DNA of 64,000 bases, from positions 3,992,001 through 4,056,000 of the forward strand of contig NZ_CP197471.1 in the NCBI RefSeq assembly GCF_052180215.1, written 5' to 3'. The stretch comes from Pseudoneobacillus sp052180215 (GTDB taxonomy: Bacteria; Bacillota; Bacilli; Bacillales; Cytobacillaceae). The notes under the pieces are model-generated. The model did no database searches, was not told the DNA's origin, and was given only the letters and a program-made list of their open reading frames with translations. Shown piece after piece: positions 31,356 to 40,387 of this stretch. Every line of letters starts with the position of its first letter. Positions within the stretch are counted from its first letter, which is position 1. Made by a program: the position numbers and the translations under genes.

Positions 31356-32864
31356 TTATTCTTGTGTAGTAATAGTATCAACAGCTTTTTCTTCAGTTGT
31401 TGGTTCTGCTGTAACTTCTTCTGTTACTTCAGCCTTAGCTAATACTGCAGAGTTTGCAGCTGCATGAGTTGTTGCTTGTACGTTAGCTTTTACACTAGCC
31501 TGAGCTTTTACTTTGTTAGCTGTAGAAGGATTTACCTCTTCAGTGCTTTCTTCGTCTAAAGCTACAACTTCTTCAGTTGCATCTTCAACAACTACATCTG
31601 ATGCTTCAACAGTACCTTCTGTAGCTGTCTCTACTTCAGTTGTTGTTTCTACTTCAGTTGTTGCTGTTACTTCTTCTGTTGTTGCTGCTTCTTCTTCTGT
31701 TGGTGCTGGTACTCCATCTGATGTTGCAGTTTCTTCATCTGTAGATACTTCAACAGTATTGTCTGCTTGTGTTGTTACTTCAGCCGCTGCATCTGTAGCT
31801 TCTACTGCAGCTTCTTCTTCTGTTGGTGCCTCAACTTCTACTTCAGTAGTTCCTTCTGTTACTACTTCAGTCGCATCGTCTGCCTCTACTTCTGGTGTTA
31901 CTTCAGTTACTGTATCAGTAGTTTGTTCAGTTACTGGTTCTACAGCTACGTCTGTCCCAACTTCTGTTTCAACTTCTGGTGTTACCTCAGGAGCCTCTTC
32001 CGTTACAACTTCACTTGCTAATACGGCAGAGTTTGCTGCAGCATGTGCTTTTGCATTTGCACTTGCATGTACACTAGCTTGAGATTTCGCCTTGTTAGCC
32101 GCAGATGGATTTATTTTCTCAGCATCGTCCTCTTTTTCTTCAGAAACAGCTGCTTCTTCATCATCTTTTGTTTTTACAACGGCATTTGTATCAAGGTTTA
32201 CTTTCTTCTCTGAATCAGAATCAGATTCTGAATCTTCGTTGGTAGCTTGATTATCTTCTACTTCTACTGTTGCATCTGTTTCAACATTTGTTGCAGCTTC
32301 TACTTCATCAGCTGCTTCTACTTCTTCTGTTTGTGCCACTACATCACCAGCAACTTCCGCTGTTTCTTCGGTTTCGGTAGTTGCTTCTACATCTGCTGCT
32401 TGTTCAGTAGTCACTTCTGCTTCAACCGCAGCTTCTTCTGTTGCAGGTTGTTGAGTTGTCGCTTCTTCCTCTACAACTACTGGTTCTTCAGTTTCTACTT
32501 TATCCGTAACCACTTCTGCTTTTGTTCCATGAACAGCAGCATTAGGTGCAGCATGTTTTTTTGCTGTTTCACTGGCATGTAAATAAGCCTGTGACTTGCT
32601 TACTTTTTCTTCTTTAAGATCTACCGTTACTTCCACTTCATCTTTTGCTTGAACCGTTTCTTCAGTTTGGTTTTTTACGATTGGCTTCGCCTTAACATTT
32701 GCTTTTACGCTAATTTCAGTTTTCACATGATTGTTATGTTCAACATTAGCTTTATCAAGACCAGCAGCTTGCGTAAAATGTCCTCCAACTAATACTCCGA
32801 TTGATAATGCTCCAGCAACAACAAGGGATTTAGCAACTTTATTTGTGTTTAAGTAATGTTTCAT
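31356..32864 (-). CDS. Highly acidic Glu/Thr/Val-rich secreted repeat protein
   Basis: 502 residues with a signal peptide (KSLVVAGALSIGVLVGGHFT, cleavage near TQAA). Most of the mature protein is a low-complexity acidic linker built from TTEVE-, VEAT- and TEE-type phrases. Three copies of a ~35-residue Ala-rich motif interrupt it: SQAYLHASETAKKHAAPNAA, then INPSAANKAKSQASVHASAN with AKAHAAANSAVLA, and VNPSTANKVKAQASVKANVQ with ATTHAAANSAVLA. The motif repeats about every 180 residues and the last is near the C-terminus. It has no SLH, LPXTG or catalytic site. It is likely an extended extracellular or matrix protein. It is co-transcribed with the 32903 gene, 38 bases upstream. Repeat-rich DNA here is prone to copy-number change. 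Confidence 0.8.
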   Translation of the reverse strand: MKHYLNTNKVAKSLVVAGALSIGVLVGGHFTQAAGLDKANVEHNNHVKTEISVKANVKAKPIVKNQTEETVQAKDEVEVTVDLKEEKVSKSQAYLHASETAKKHAAPNAAVHGTKAEVVTDKVETEEPVVVEEEATTQQPATEEAAVEAEVTTEQAADVEATTETEETAEVAGDVVAQTEEVEAADEVEAATNVETDATVEVEDNQATNEDSESDSDSEKKVNLDTNAVVKTKDDEEAAVSEEKEDDAEKINPSAANKAKSQASVHASANAKAHAAANSAVLASEVVTEEAPEVTPEVETEVGTDVAVEPVTEQTTDTVTEVTPEVEADDATEVVTEGTTEVEVEAPTEEEAAVEATDAAAEVTTQADNTVEVSTDEETATSDGVPAPTEEEAATTEEVTATTEVETTTEVETATEGTVEASDVVVEDATEEVVALDEESTEEVNPSTANKVKAQASVKANVQATTHAAANSAVLAKAEVTEEVTAEPTTEEKAVDTITTQE

Positions 32865-32902
32865 GATTTAATTCGCTCCTTTTAGGTTATGTTCCAGCGG
32901 CG

Positions 32903-33790
32903 TTAGCAGCGGTTTACATTTTTATAAAAAGGAGCTTCTTTTGGTGGCGGTGCAGGTGGTGCATTAACCCATTGATTATTCATGAACGCCTTTCGAGAAA
33001 GAAAAGGCTGAATAAGCTCTATTTCATAAAACTTATTCCATTCGAACCATTTATCAAAAAAGCTAACTGTGCTCAATCCATGACCTGCTCGATCATGCGA
33101 CGTTCCCCCCGTACTGTTCGTACGTTGGGTAGGAGTTGGTGCTTGATCGGCCTCTGGTACCTCTCTTTTACTAGTTGGAACCTTTTTCTCATGATCCTCT
33201 TCTGATACAAGAGTCTTAGGTTTGCTTTCTTTTTGAGATGCCAAAAGGGATTTGCCTTGAGATTTTGTCTGTTGAACGACATCCTCTGTTTGAATATTAG
33301 TTCCAACTGTATCCGTGTTGTGTAAAGAATCTAAGGTAGAATTTCCAGCTTTCTTTTGGGAAGCTTTTTTATTCTTTATTACCCCTTTAACATGCTTCTT
33401 TACCACTTCAACTTGTTCAAGCCCAGGAGACTTAATGTCTTTTACAGTCTTTTTTATCACAGATTGAAGGTTCCCTTTCGCTTTCTCGGGTAAATTTTCG
33501 AGAGTTTCAGCCGCTTTGTGAGAGGAAGCTTTTATCGGCTGCTCCTTTATCTCAGCTTTAGGCTTTGAGGCAGGTTCAACTGGTGTATTTTTCATAGATT
33601 TTGCATTTTCAGCTTTTGTCTGAACTTTAGTTTGGACCTCTTCCATTTTTTCTGATACCTCAGTTAATACGGAAGTTTTTTGAGAATTCTCCTGTCCACT
33701 ATGATCATTCTTTTCAGCAAAGGCATTGTTCGGTAATAATAGGGCTGCCCCAACCATTAGACCTGATAGAAGAAAATGCCTAAATTGCAC
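32903..33790 (-). CDS. Secreted Lys/Glu-rich protein, partner of the acidic repeat protein
   Basis: 295 residues, GTG start at 33790 after a perfect AAGGAGGTG (an upstream ATG at 33808 lies within the ribosome site, so it is rejected). Signal peptide QFRHFLLSGLMVGAALLLPN, cleavage near AFA. The body to ~220 is Lys/Glu/Ser/Thr-rich and basic, without fold signatures. The C-terminal ~60 residues look structured and conserved: SFFDKWFEWNKFYEIELIQP, then NNQWVNAPPAPPPKEAPFY, ending near Cys. A basic protein encoded next to a very acidic one suggests they may bind each other (inference). Function unknown. Confidence 0.75.
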   Translation of the reverse strand: MQFRHFLLSGLMVGAALLLPNNAFAEKNDHSGQENSQKTSVLTEVSEKMEEVQTKVQTKAENAKSMKNTPVEPASKPKAEIKEQPIKASSHKAAETLENLPEKAKGNLQSVIKKTVKDIKSPGLEQVEVVKKHVKGVIKNKKASQKKAGNSTLDSLHNTDTVGTNIQTEDVVQQTKSQGKSLLASQKESKPKTLVSEEDHEKKVPTSKREVPEADQAPTPTQRTNSTGGTSHDRAGHGLSTVSFFDKWFEWNKFYEIELIQPFLSRKAFMNNQWVNAPPAPPPKEAPFYKNVNRC

Positions 33791-34110
33791 GTTTTCACCT
33801 CCTTCCATTATTTAGAATCATCTGTGGACAGGATTCGTGATGTTCTCCATTTTTGTGACCGTGTTTGTACTTTTTCTGAAAGAAACCCTTCTTTTCGCCT
33901 AGAGTATTTTGATACATTTGGCCCTGACTTCGGTTTCACTCCAAACTGTCCAATAGAGGTCCTCTTTTTGAGAAATAATTAAATGGCAAGAAAAGAAATA
34001 GCTATCTAATTGCTAATTGTAATAGAAACTCAACATTACTTTTTAATAGAGCCAATGACTATATAAGGGATTGCTACACCTCCCTGAAAATTTCAACTTA
34101 CTATTATCAA
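33791..34110. other. Intergenic region upstream of the basic/acidic protein operon
   Basis: Contains the operon's ribosome site at 33793-33802 on the minus strand. The rest (33810-34110) is AT-rich with no gene or structured element recognised; the operon promoter is expected here. Confidence 0.45.
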
Positions 34111-34170
34111 TGAAGCATAAGAACCGTCCCCATGCTTCAACGAATGAAGCACAAGAACCGCACGCTTCAA
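34111..34170. repeat. Two copies of a GAAGC...GCTTC palindromic repeat
   Basis: TGAAGCATAAGAACCGTCCC followed by CATGCTTCAA (34111-34140), and TGAAGCACAAGAACCGCACG then CTTCAA (34145-34170). Each copy is itself an imperfect inverted repeat closed by TGAAGC/GCTTCA. The AAGAACCG phrase is of a kind that recurs between Bacillus genes. Confidence 0.7.
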
Positions 34171-34198
34171 AGATTTTAATGGAAAAGTATGTAAAAAA

Positions 34199-34207
34199 TG
34201 GTATAAT
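34199..34207 (+). promoter_or_regulatory. Extended -10 promoter for the 34258 propeller gene
   Basis: TGGTATAAT (34199-34207) fits TGnTATAAT, 50 bases before the start codon. No strong -35 is needed for such promoters and none is obvious. Confidence 0.55.
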
Positions 34208-34257
34208 TTTATAGGCACGAAAGAAAGTGCTTACTATTTTTTATGAAGGAGTAATTT

Positions 34258-35358
34258 ATGAAGATGTCAAAAAAGGGTTTTAGTAGATTTTTCTTTTTTT
34301 CTCTTGTCTTTCTCTTGTTTTTCTCTATCTCGGCTGAAGCGGCTGCAACAAAACTCCCTATTTTTTTTAAAGATCCAGTCAATTGTGACCGCTGTGGCTC
34401 CCAGCTAGCTTCAGCACCAAATGGAGTTGTTTATCAATATTTATATGATTCTTCTAAAATTAACGCTATTTCCTCTTCAGGCAAAAAATTATGGACTTAT
34501 AAACTTCCAAAAACATCATATTTGTCCTATAAAACAGGGGGAACGATAGATTCAAAGGGAAATCTCTATTTTGGCTTTGAAAAAAACAGTCAATATTATT
34601 TAGCTAAGTTGAACTCAAAAGGTGGTTTAACGTGGGCATATAAATTAGACAATCCTTATGGTCCAGGAGCTCCTATTATTGATAAAGTAGGAAATGTTTA
34701 TTTTGGATCAGGTAATCCTACTGATAGTGTAGGACCATTTGGTAAAAGTAATTTCTATGCTGTTTCACCTAAAGGGAAGAAGCTTTGGAGTGTTAACATC
34801 AATGGTGATAGCATTTTTGGTACAATCCAATTTGATAAAAATCAAAACCTTGTTTTCCCTAGTACAAATGATGAATTAGTTTGGAACTATACTATATCAA
34901 AGGCTGGAAAAGTACTATCCTCTAAAGAAACTTTTAGTTACTCCAATAAAGTATGGAGTGATTATTTCATTGATGTAGAAACTTCCACATTAAAAGCTTT
35001 AGACAAAAAAGGAAAAACACTCTGGTCATATAAAGTGACAGAAGATACCTCCATTGAATATGTCACATCCACTGGTACGGTGTTTCTTTCAAGTGGCGGA
35101 AATATATTATCGATTTCAAAAGGTAAATTAAATTGGAAAGTTAAAGCGATGGGGGATTTTAACTATCACCAAAAAGGGTTATTCATCGTGGATAAATTCT
35201 CTGGAAATATGCTTATTAAAGTGTTAGATGAAAAAAGTGGAAAAGTGAAATTAAGCAAACAACTTGATTCTGATTTCTATGAATATACGATTCTTCCTAA
35301 TGGAACTGTGATGGTCTCAAAACAAAATCTAATCTACAAAGTTACTTTATTTAAATAG
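34258..35358 (+). CDS. Secreted PQQ-like beta-propeller protein 2
   Basis: 366 residues. Signal peptide (KGFSRFFFFSLVFLLFFSIS, cleavage near AEA), a short CDRCGSQL cysteine pair, then propeller blades with GKKLWTYKLPKTSYLSYKTG, KGGLTWAYKLDNPYGPGAPI, GKKLWSVNINGD and GKTLWSYKVTEDTS. It is paralogous in architecture to the 24089 protein, but they are not adjacent. No anchor domain. Likely an extracellular binding or scaffold protein. AAGGAG lies 6 bases before the ATG. Confidence 0.82.
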   Translation: MKMSKKGFSRFFFFSLVFLLFFSISAEAAATKLPIFFKDPVNCDRCGSQLASAPNGVVYQYLYDSSKINAISSSGKKLWTYKLPKTSYLSYKTGGTIDSKGNLYFGFEKNSQYYLAKLNSKGGLTWAYKLDNPYGPGAPIIDKVGNVYFGSGNPTDSVGPFGKSNFYAVSPKGKKLWSVNINGDSIFGTIQFDKNQNLVFPSTNDELVWNYTISKAGKVLSSKETFSYSNKVWSDYFIDVETSTLKALDKKGKTLWSYKVTEDTSIEYVTSTGTVFLSSGGNILSISKGKLNWKVKAMGDFNYHQKGLFIVDKFSGNMLIKVLDEKSGKVKLSKQLDSDFYEYTILPNGTVMVSKQNLIYKVTLFK

Positions 35359-35362
35359 TTAC

Positions 35363-35394
35363 AAATGGATGGTGCCTTTGCACCATCCATTTTC
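35363..35394 (+). terminator. Terminator of the 34258 propeller gene
   Basis: AAATGGATGGTG (35363-35374) with CACCATCCATTTT (35381-35393). Confidence 0.9.
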
Positions 35395-35444
35395 TTATTT
35401 TAGATAGATATTATTTAATATTATCAGGATTTTAGTATTCCTTA

Positions 35445-36857
35445 TTATTGCTTTAATACTTGCTTTATAACAAAGTCTCTATCTACGTAAAAAAGTGTAC
35501 GTGAAATAAAGGCGGAAAATTGAGCTCTTGTTACTGCCTTTTTAGGTTTAAAACTTCCATCTGCGTACCCAGAGGTAATACCTAAAGTTGAAATAATTTT
35601 AATGTCTTGATAATAGGCATTAGTTTTAGCAACATCCGTATAGTCCTTGGGTATAGCTATTTTTTCAGTGTAGTCCTTTAAATGGTAAGCACGAACTAAT
35701 ATTTGTGCCATACCCTCTCTAGTTAATGGGCTATCTGGATTAAATCTTGTTTGTTTAGGTAATATCCCTTCATCCACTAAAGCAGCAATCTCTTTATAAG
35801 CCCAATACGTAGATGGTACATCCTTGAAATTTGGGTTTGGTCGATTATTGAGATTTAACTTAAGCTGTCTTGCAATCATCACCGCCGCTTGTGAACGCTT
35901 CACATTCATCTCTGCTTTAAATGTTCCATTTGCCATACCTTTAATGACTCCAAGGCTACTTAACTTTTCGATATCCATATAAGCCCAATGCTTTGGAGCA
36001 AGGTCACGAAAGCTCTTTTCAAACAGACCAAATTGGTAAAAATAAGTTGGCCCTATATAGGGAGTTCCACTAACCTTAATATAGAAATCTGTGTCTTCAG
36101 GAAGATCTATAGAATAGATATTAAGATCTCCATCACTTGATTTTCCTTCAAATTTTGAATAGGTATATTCATAACCTTCTTTATCATAGATTTCTAAATT
36201 CGTACCATCAGGTAAATTTTCCATAAAAGAAAGTTCAATCATATTAGATTTAGCTGAACTAGGTGAAGTGAAAGTAAAATAATCCACATCACCATAATGA
36301 ATATATCCAGATGTTTTTTGGTTAATTTTTGAAATAATATTTGCTTTTGCTTCACTATTATTATTTTCTAATTCAAATTCCGAATCCTCATGATCTGTTA
36401 TCGAAATAGAATAATTCACCCCTGGGTAACTCATTGGGTGTACTTCTAAGTAATAATCTCCCTTTTCAAGTGAAATCGAATAAGCTTCCTCCCCAGTTAC
36501 CATGGATGATCCAAAATCATCTTTACTACTGTATAAAGTAAAAGCGTTATCCTCCTGTTTTATAATATTCATTTTGAAACCCATAGGGTATTTAACGTTA
36601 TCCCAACCTTTCGTTTTAATGTTTAATACTCCATGCTTTACCTTCACTTTAAAATAATCATAATCATTTAAATCTGAAATTTGACCTCTTATCGTTGTCT
36701 GATAATCATAATCTACTACGGTGGCATTTACAGTTGAGTTATTAGATTCCTTTTCCCAAATCTCTTTGTTCTCAGCTGCAGTTACTGATTTTTCAAAGGT
36801 TGCAACAAATGAAAACAACAGCATAAAACTAGTAAAATACGTTAATAACTTTTTCAT
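35445..36857 (-). CDS. SLH-domain surface protein 3 with pre-peptidase-C-like domains
   Basis: 470 residues. Signal peptide (MKKLLTYFTSFMLLFSFVAT), then two PPC-type beta domains. The first runs about 30-145 (EKESNNSTVNATVVDYDYQT, DYDYFKVKVKHG, GDYYLEVHPMSYPGVNYSIS). The second runs about 150-280 (LENNNSEAKANIISKINQKT, GDVDYFTFTSPSS). Three SLH domains follow at about 285-460 (FRDLAPKHWAYMDIEKLSSL, FKDVPSTYWAYKEIAALVDE, GYADGSFKPKKAVTRAQFSA). PPC domains usually bind or shield substrates in secreted hydrolases, but no catalytic domain is present here. The protein is probably wall-anchored through its SLH triplet. Confidence 0.9.
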   Translation of the reverse strand: MKKLLTYFTSFMLLFSFVATFEKSVTAAENKEIWEKESNNSTVNATVVDYDYQTTIRGQISDLNDYDYFKVKVKHGVLNIKTKGWDNVKYPMGFKMNIIKQEDNAFTLYSSKDDFGSSMVTGEEAYSISLEKGDYYLEVHPMSYPGVNYSISITDHEDSEFELENNNSEAKANIISKINQKTSGYIHYGDVDYFTFTSPSSAKSNMIELSFMENLPDGTNLEIYDKEGYEYTYSKFEGKSSDGDLNIYSIDLPEDTDFYIKVSGTPYIGPTYFYQFGLFEKSFRDLAPKHWAYMDIEKLSSLGVIKGMANGTFKAEMNVKRSQAAVMIARQLKLNLNNRPNPNFKDVPSTYWAYKEIAALVDEGILPKQTRFNPDSPLTREGMAQILVRAYHLKDYTEKIAIPKDYTDVAKTNAYYQDIKIISTLGITSGYADGSFKPKKAVTRAQFSAFISRTLFYVDRDFVIKQVLKQ

Positions 36858-37014
36858 ACTTTCCTCCTAAAGATATAGTGCAAATATATATTATTCTGTA
36901 TAATTATGGATTTCCCTCTTTTTTCCTATTTAAATTTTAGTTTCACTTTTTCATTCTTTCACGCATGATTTAATTCAATAATAGGCAATAATACTATAAC
37001 AATTGATGATTTTG
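36858..37014. other. Divergent intergenic region
   Basis: Contains the ribosome site of the minus-strand SLH gene and TATAAT-like boxes around 36890-36905. No other feature seen. Confidence 0.4.
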
Positions 37015-37042
37015 GAGCCGGGGATTTCCTCGGCTTCTTTTT
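37015..37042 (+). terminator. Orphan intrinsic terminator or attenuator upstream of the 37172 gene
   Basis: GAGCCGGGGATTTCCTCGGC TTC then TTTTTT: a GC-rich stem with T-run on the plus strand. No plus-strand gene precedes it (the neighbour is on the minus strand), so it ends either a short RNA starting near 36990 or an attenuated leader of the hydrolase gene. Confidence 0.55.
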
Positions 37043-37171
37043 TCGTTTTTTGACAATAATTCATAAAAAAATGTGAGGTTTAAAAATGTTTATATTAAAT
37101 ATTTCCAAAATGAACCATTTCCTTATTTCATCCGTATTATAAGTAGTTATTTAGTTTAGGAGGAAAGATAA

Positions 37172-39079
37172 ATGAATATTTTTTCTAAATCACTTGGAAA
37201 AATGGTATTAGCAGGGTCCATCGGCTTCACTACTATTGGTGCTAACTTTCCAGTTTCATCATACCTTGTTCATGCAGAGGATTTAACAAAGGAAGTAGAG
37301 TTTCATAAGCTTGGGGATCAGTTCATTTCTTTTACGAAAGAAAATAAGTGGGATCAGGCTTATGCCATGCTAAGTACCAATCTGCAGCCATTGGTTACAA
37401 AGGAGTCGCTATCTGTCATTTGGGCTAGTATTAGTGCCCCATACGGGAAAGTGATCGATATGAAGCAAGGGGATATCACTTTTAACGGAGTACATACGAA
37501 GGTACCTTATCTTTTTACAACGGAAAAAGGTCCATTGGAAGTGGTTTTATTATTTAACCATGTAGGGCAATTAGATGATTTGAATGTCAATCAAGTTTAT
37601 CCGCCAAATCACTTTTTAAATCCTTCCTATCAACATACTGAAAATTATACTGAAAAACAAGTAGTGATTGGTGAAGGAACTTTCGCTTTACCAGGGGTTT
37701 TAACGGTCCCTAAAGGAGAAGGACCTTTCCCTGTGGTGGTGTTAGTTCATGGCTCTGGTCCAAATGATATGGATGAAACGGCATATGCCTTTAAACCGTT
37801 TAGAGATATCGCAGTAGGTCTTGCCAATAAAGGGATTGCGGTTCTTCGTTATGACAAAAGAACCAACACTCACCCCTTAAAGGTTAGTTCCACTCCAAAT
37901 TTTTCTATACAAGAAGAGACCGTAATGGATGCTAATTTAGCGGTAACAGCATTGAAAAACATGTCCGAGATTGATACAAAAAATATATATGTTGTCGGTC
38001 ATAGTCAGGGTGCCTATGCCCTCCCCCTTATCTTAAATGATGACAAAACCCATGATATCAAAGGGGCTGTCGGCATTGCCGGAAATGCTAGCAAATTTCA
38101 TGAATTGTATTTATGGCAAATGGAACAAATTTTAAAAAGAATGAAAGATATGGGAACACCTGCTGAGCAAATTCAAGCTCTTGAAGCCAATGTGGAACTT
38201 ATCCGGCAACAGGTAGCGTTAATTAATGATCCTACCTATTCGAAAGATCACCTTCCACCAAACTTCCTGCTAGGTAATCCTTATTGGTGGTATGATTTAC
38301 GAGACTATCAACCTACTGAACTGGCAAAAAATCAAGAGATACCTTTACTCCTTATTCAAGGTGGTAAAGATGTACAAGTACCAGTAACGGAGTTTGAACT
38401 TTGGAAGGATGCCTTACAGAATCGAAAAAATGTCGATTATAAACTGTATCCAAATATGTTCCATCTATTAGTTGATTATCAAGGTCAACCAGATGGCTTG
38501 TCCGAATATATGACACCAGGAAATGTTTCTGAAGAATTCATTTCCGATCTTTCAAACTGGGTGAAATTTGGTGCATTAGTCGACCCAACTATTTATAAAG
38601 ATTACAAACCAAATCAAGCTTGGTCGGATGCATTTGTTTGGGCTCTTGAAAAAGGAATCATTAAAGGGTTTGCAACAGAGAAAGTATTAAAGCCAGAGGC
38701 TGCTATGAGCGAAAGTCAATTCTTAAAAGTCTTTTTCCGTTATACGTTAGGCGAAGAGTTAAAAGATGAATTCACAAAATTGATCTACCAACTCGCAAAA
38801 GAAAGGGGCCTTGCTGTCACAGGAAAAGCAAATGCCTCCCTATCAAGAGGAGAAGCTGCACAACTACTTGTGAATTGTTTGATTAAAACAAAGAAAAAGA
38901 TGTCAGTTGAAGAAGCCGTTCAATGGTTATATGATAACGGCATCTCGCATGGTTATCCGGATAAAGACGGAAATTATCCAAAAACTTTAGAATCTTTTAA
39001 GCCAGAGGCATCTATCTCTAGAGGTGAGGTAGTCATGCTATTCAAGCATTTGAATGAAAAAGGTTTTAGCCATTTCTAA
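37172..39079 (+). CDS. Alpha/beta hydrolase with N-terminal DUF3887-like and C-terminal SLH domains
   Basis: 635 residues. A signal peptide (cleavage near VHA) is followed by a DUF3887-like domain at about 40-150 (GDQFISFTKENKWDQAYAML). The alpha/beta hydrolase runs about 165-470: oxyanion region VLVHGSGPNDMDETAYAF, nucleophile Ser in VVGHSQGAYALPLI, Asp in LLIQGGKDVQVP and His near NMFHLLVDY. The C-terminus (about 480-635) carries two to three SLH domains (WSDAFVWALEKGIIKGFATE, WLYDNGISHGYPDKDG, FKPEASISRGEVVMLF). It is therefore a wall-anchored esterase or peptidase-like enzyme. A soluble DUF3887-hydrolase fused to SLH repeats is uncommon. AGGAGG lies before the ATG. Confidence 0.9.
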   Translation: MNIFSKSLGKMVLAGSIGFTTIGANFPVSSYLVHAEDLTKEVEFHKLGDQFISFTKENKWDQAYAMLSTNLQPLVTKESLSVIWASISAPYGKVIDMKQGDITFNGVHTKVPYLFTTEKGPLEVVLLFNHVGQLDDLNVNQVYPPNHFLNPSYQHTENYTEKQVVIGEGTFALPGVLTVPKGEGPFPVVVLVHGSGPNDMDETAYAFKPFRDIAVGLANKGIAVLRYDKRTNTHPLKVSSTPNFSIQEETVMDANLAVTALKNMSEIDTKNIYVVGHSQGAYALPLILNDDKTHDIKGAVGIAGNASKFHELYLWQMEQILKRMKDMGTPAEQIQALEANVELIRQQVALINDPTYSKDHLPPNFLLGNPYWWYDLRDYQPTELAKNQEIPLLLIQGGKDVQVPVTEFELWKDALQNRKNVDYKLYPNMFHLLVDYQGQPDGLSEYMTPGNVSEEFISDLSNWVKFGALVDPTIYKDYKPNQAWSDAFVWALEKGIIKGFATEKVLKPEAAMSESQFLKVFFRYTLGEELKDEFTKLIYQLAKERGLAVTGKANASLSRGEAAQLLVNCLIKTKKKMSVEEAVQWLYDNGISHGYPDKDGNYPKTLESFKPEASISRGEVVMLFKHLNEKGFSHF

Positions 39080-39089
39080 ATATCGTTTT

Positions 39090-39124
39090 AAAAAGGAGCG
39101 CCAAACGTTTGGCTCTCCTTTTTT
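39090..39124 (+). terminator. Bidirectional terminator between the SLH hydrolase and HupE-like genes
   Basis: AAAAAGGAGCGCCAAA with TTTGGCTCTCCTTTTTT (one mismatch), T-tracts on both strands. Confidence 0.88.
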
Positions 39125-39166
39125 ATTCATTTCCAGGTGTCCGGAAAAAAATCTAAAATATCCAAA

Positions 39167-40387
39167 TCAAAAGAAAATACGTTGCACCAACCAAATAGCT
39201 CCTAATCCTGCAATCACAAAAGATCCGTATTGAACGATTTTCCCAGAGGATTTTTGTTTAAATAGATAAGAAAGTATCGGTAGTAGTAGTAAAACAATAA
39301 CTAGTTGAACAAACTCAATTCCAAGATTGAAATTAAGAAGCGCTACTGCAAGATGGCTTTTGGGAATAGCCATTTCTTTTAAAATCGTCGCAAAGCCAAG
39401 TCCGTGGATTAACCCAAATAAAAAGGTTATCCCCCAGCGATAACGGATTTCCTTTTTAAAAATATTCTCCAAAGCAACATAACAAATACTGAACGCGATG
39501 GCCGCTTCCACAAAACGAGAAGGCAAGGTTACCCAACCTAAAACAGCCAAAGTAAGGGTGATACTGTGTGCAATGGTAAAAGCTGTGATGATGACTGCAT
39601 ATTGTTTAAAGGTTTGTTTTCTAAATAATAAAGCAAATAGAAATAAGAGATGATCGTAACCAGTTAAGATATGAAACATTCCAAGTTTGAAAAAAGAATA
39701 CCACGATGAAGTAGTAGATGGTGCTGCAACCTGTTTTGATTGGGACTGGTCTGGCTGGACTTGATTAGTTTCAGGCTGAGAAGCTTGTCCGTTTTCAGGA
39801 TTTTCTGCTCCCTGTTCCTGTTGCACTTCCGTTAAAAGAACAGTCCATGTCCGCTCGTTACCTTGTAAAACTCCCTCGCTTGTTTGTCCAAAAAAAGACG
39901 CAGTAATCAGATCAACATAATTCGTTCCGATATCATTGGCATAAAAACCATCGTTAAAGACAATCGTGTCACCTGGAGAAAAAGCTGGAAACTTCATATA
40001 AGTAGAAAGAAAAATTTTATTTTCCTTCTTCACGATTTCCATTTTTTCTATTTCAGGCGTTTGTTCTCGATTATCTTTATCAAGAGTAAGCCCTTCCGTA
40101 ATCAACTCTTCTAGATGGTGTTCCTCTGCTTTAATTTCTGATTCTTCAAGTACCCAATTTTCATTTTTATCTATTTTCGGAAGTAGTTCTAGGATGGATA
40201 ATGTATCGATTGAAAACACGATTTCTGTCTTTTCATGATCCATTGTTATTTGGGTGTAGCTTGCACTATAAGCATGAGCTTGGGCTACTCTAGGATAGGA
40301 AATTCCAACAATAAGAAGCATAACCAAAAGAAAACGATATGTTGAAGAAAAAGGTTTTTTTCTTATTTTACAAGTACTAATATCCAA
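39167..40387 (-). CDS. HupE/UreJ-family membrane protein
   Basis: 406 residues, TTG start at 40387 six bases after AGGAGG. An N-terminal signal/TM helix (TYRFLLVMLLIVGISYP) is followed by an extracytoplasmic beta domain of ~150 residues (HAYSASYTQITMDHEKTEIV). A Gln/Pro/Ser-rich linker and a ~190-residue C-terminal membrane domain follow, with KLGMFHILTGYDHLLFLFAL, IITAFTIAHSITLTLAVLGW and FGLIHGLGFATIL. This is the HupE/UreJ_2 layout. Some family members are linked to nickel or cobalt uptake, but no nickel enzyme gene is nearby, so the role is open. His-containing helices could bind metal. Confidence 0.88.
   Translation of the reverse strand: MDISTCKIRKKPFSSTYRFLLVMLLIVGISYPRVAQAHAYSASYTQITMDHEKTEIVFSIDTLSILELLPKIDKNENWVLEESEIKAEEHHLEELITEGLTLDKDNREQTPEIEKMEIVKKENKIFLSTYMKFPAFSPGDTIVFNDGFYANDIGTNYVDLITASFFGQTSEGVLQGNERTWTVLLTEVQQEQGAENPENGQASQPETNQVQPDQSQSKQVAAPSTTSSWYSFFKLGMFHILTGYDHLLFLFALLFRKQTFKQYAVIITAFTIAHSITLTLAVLGWVTLPSRFVEAAIAFSICYVALENIFKKEIRYRWGITFLFGLIHGLGFATILKEMAIPKSHLAVALLNFNLGIEFVQLVIVLLLLPILSYLFKQKSSGKIVQYGSFVIAGLGAIWLVQRIFF

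Noticed and set aside
31147..31467. 106-codon plus-strand frame with an upstream GGAAGG
   Set aside because: The GGAAGG is part of a hairpin stem in the candidate small RNA, and the frame runs through a terminator into an antisense gene.
31513..32082. Plus-strand Ser/Thr-rich frames opposite the acidic repeat protein
   Set aside because: Shadow of repetitive codons; the minus-strand gene has a signal peptide, ribosome site and terminator.
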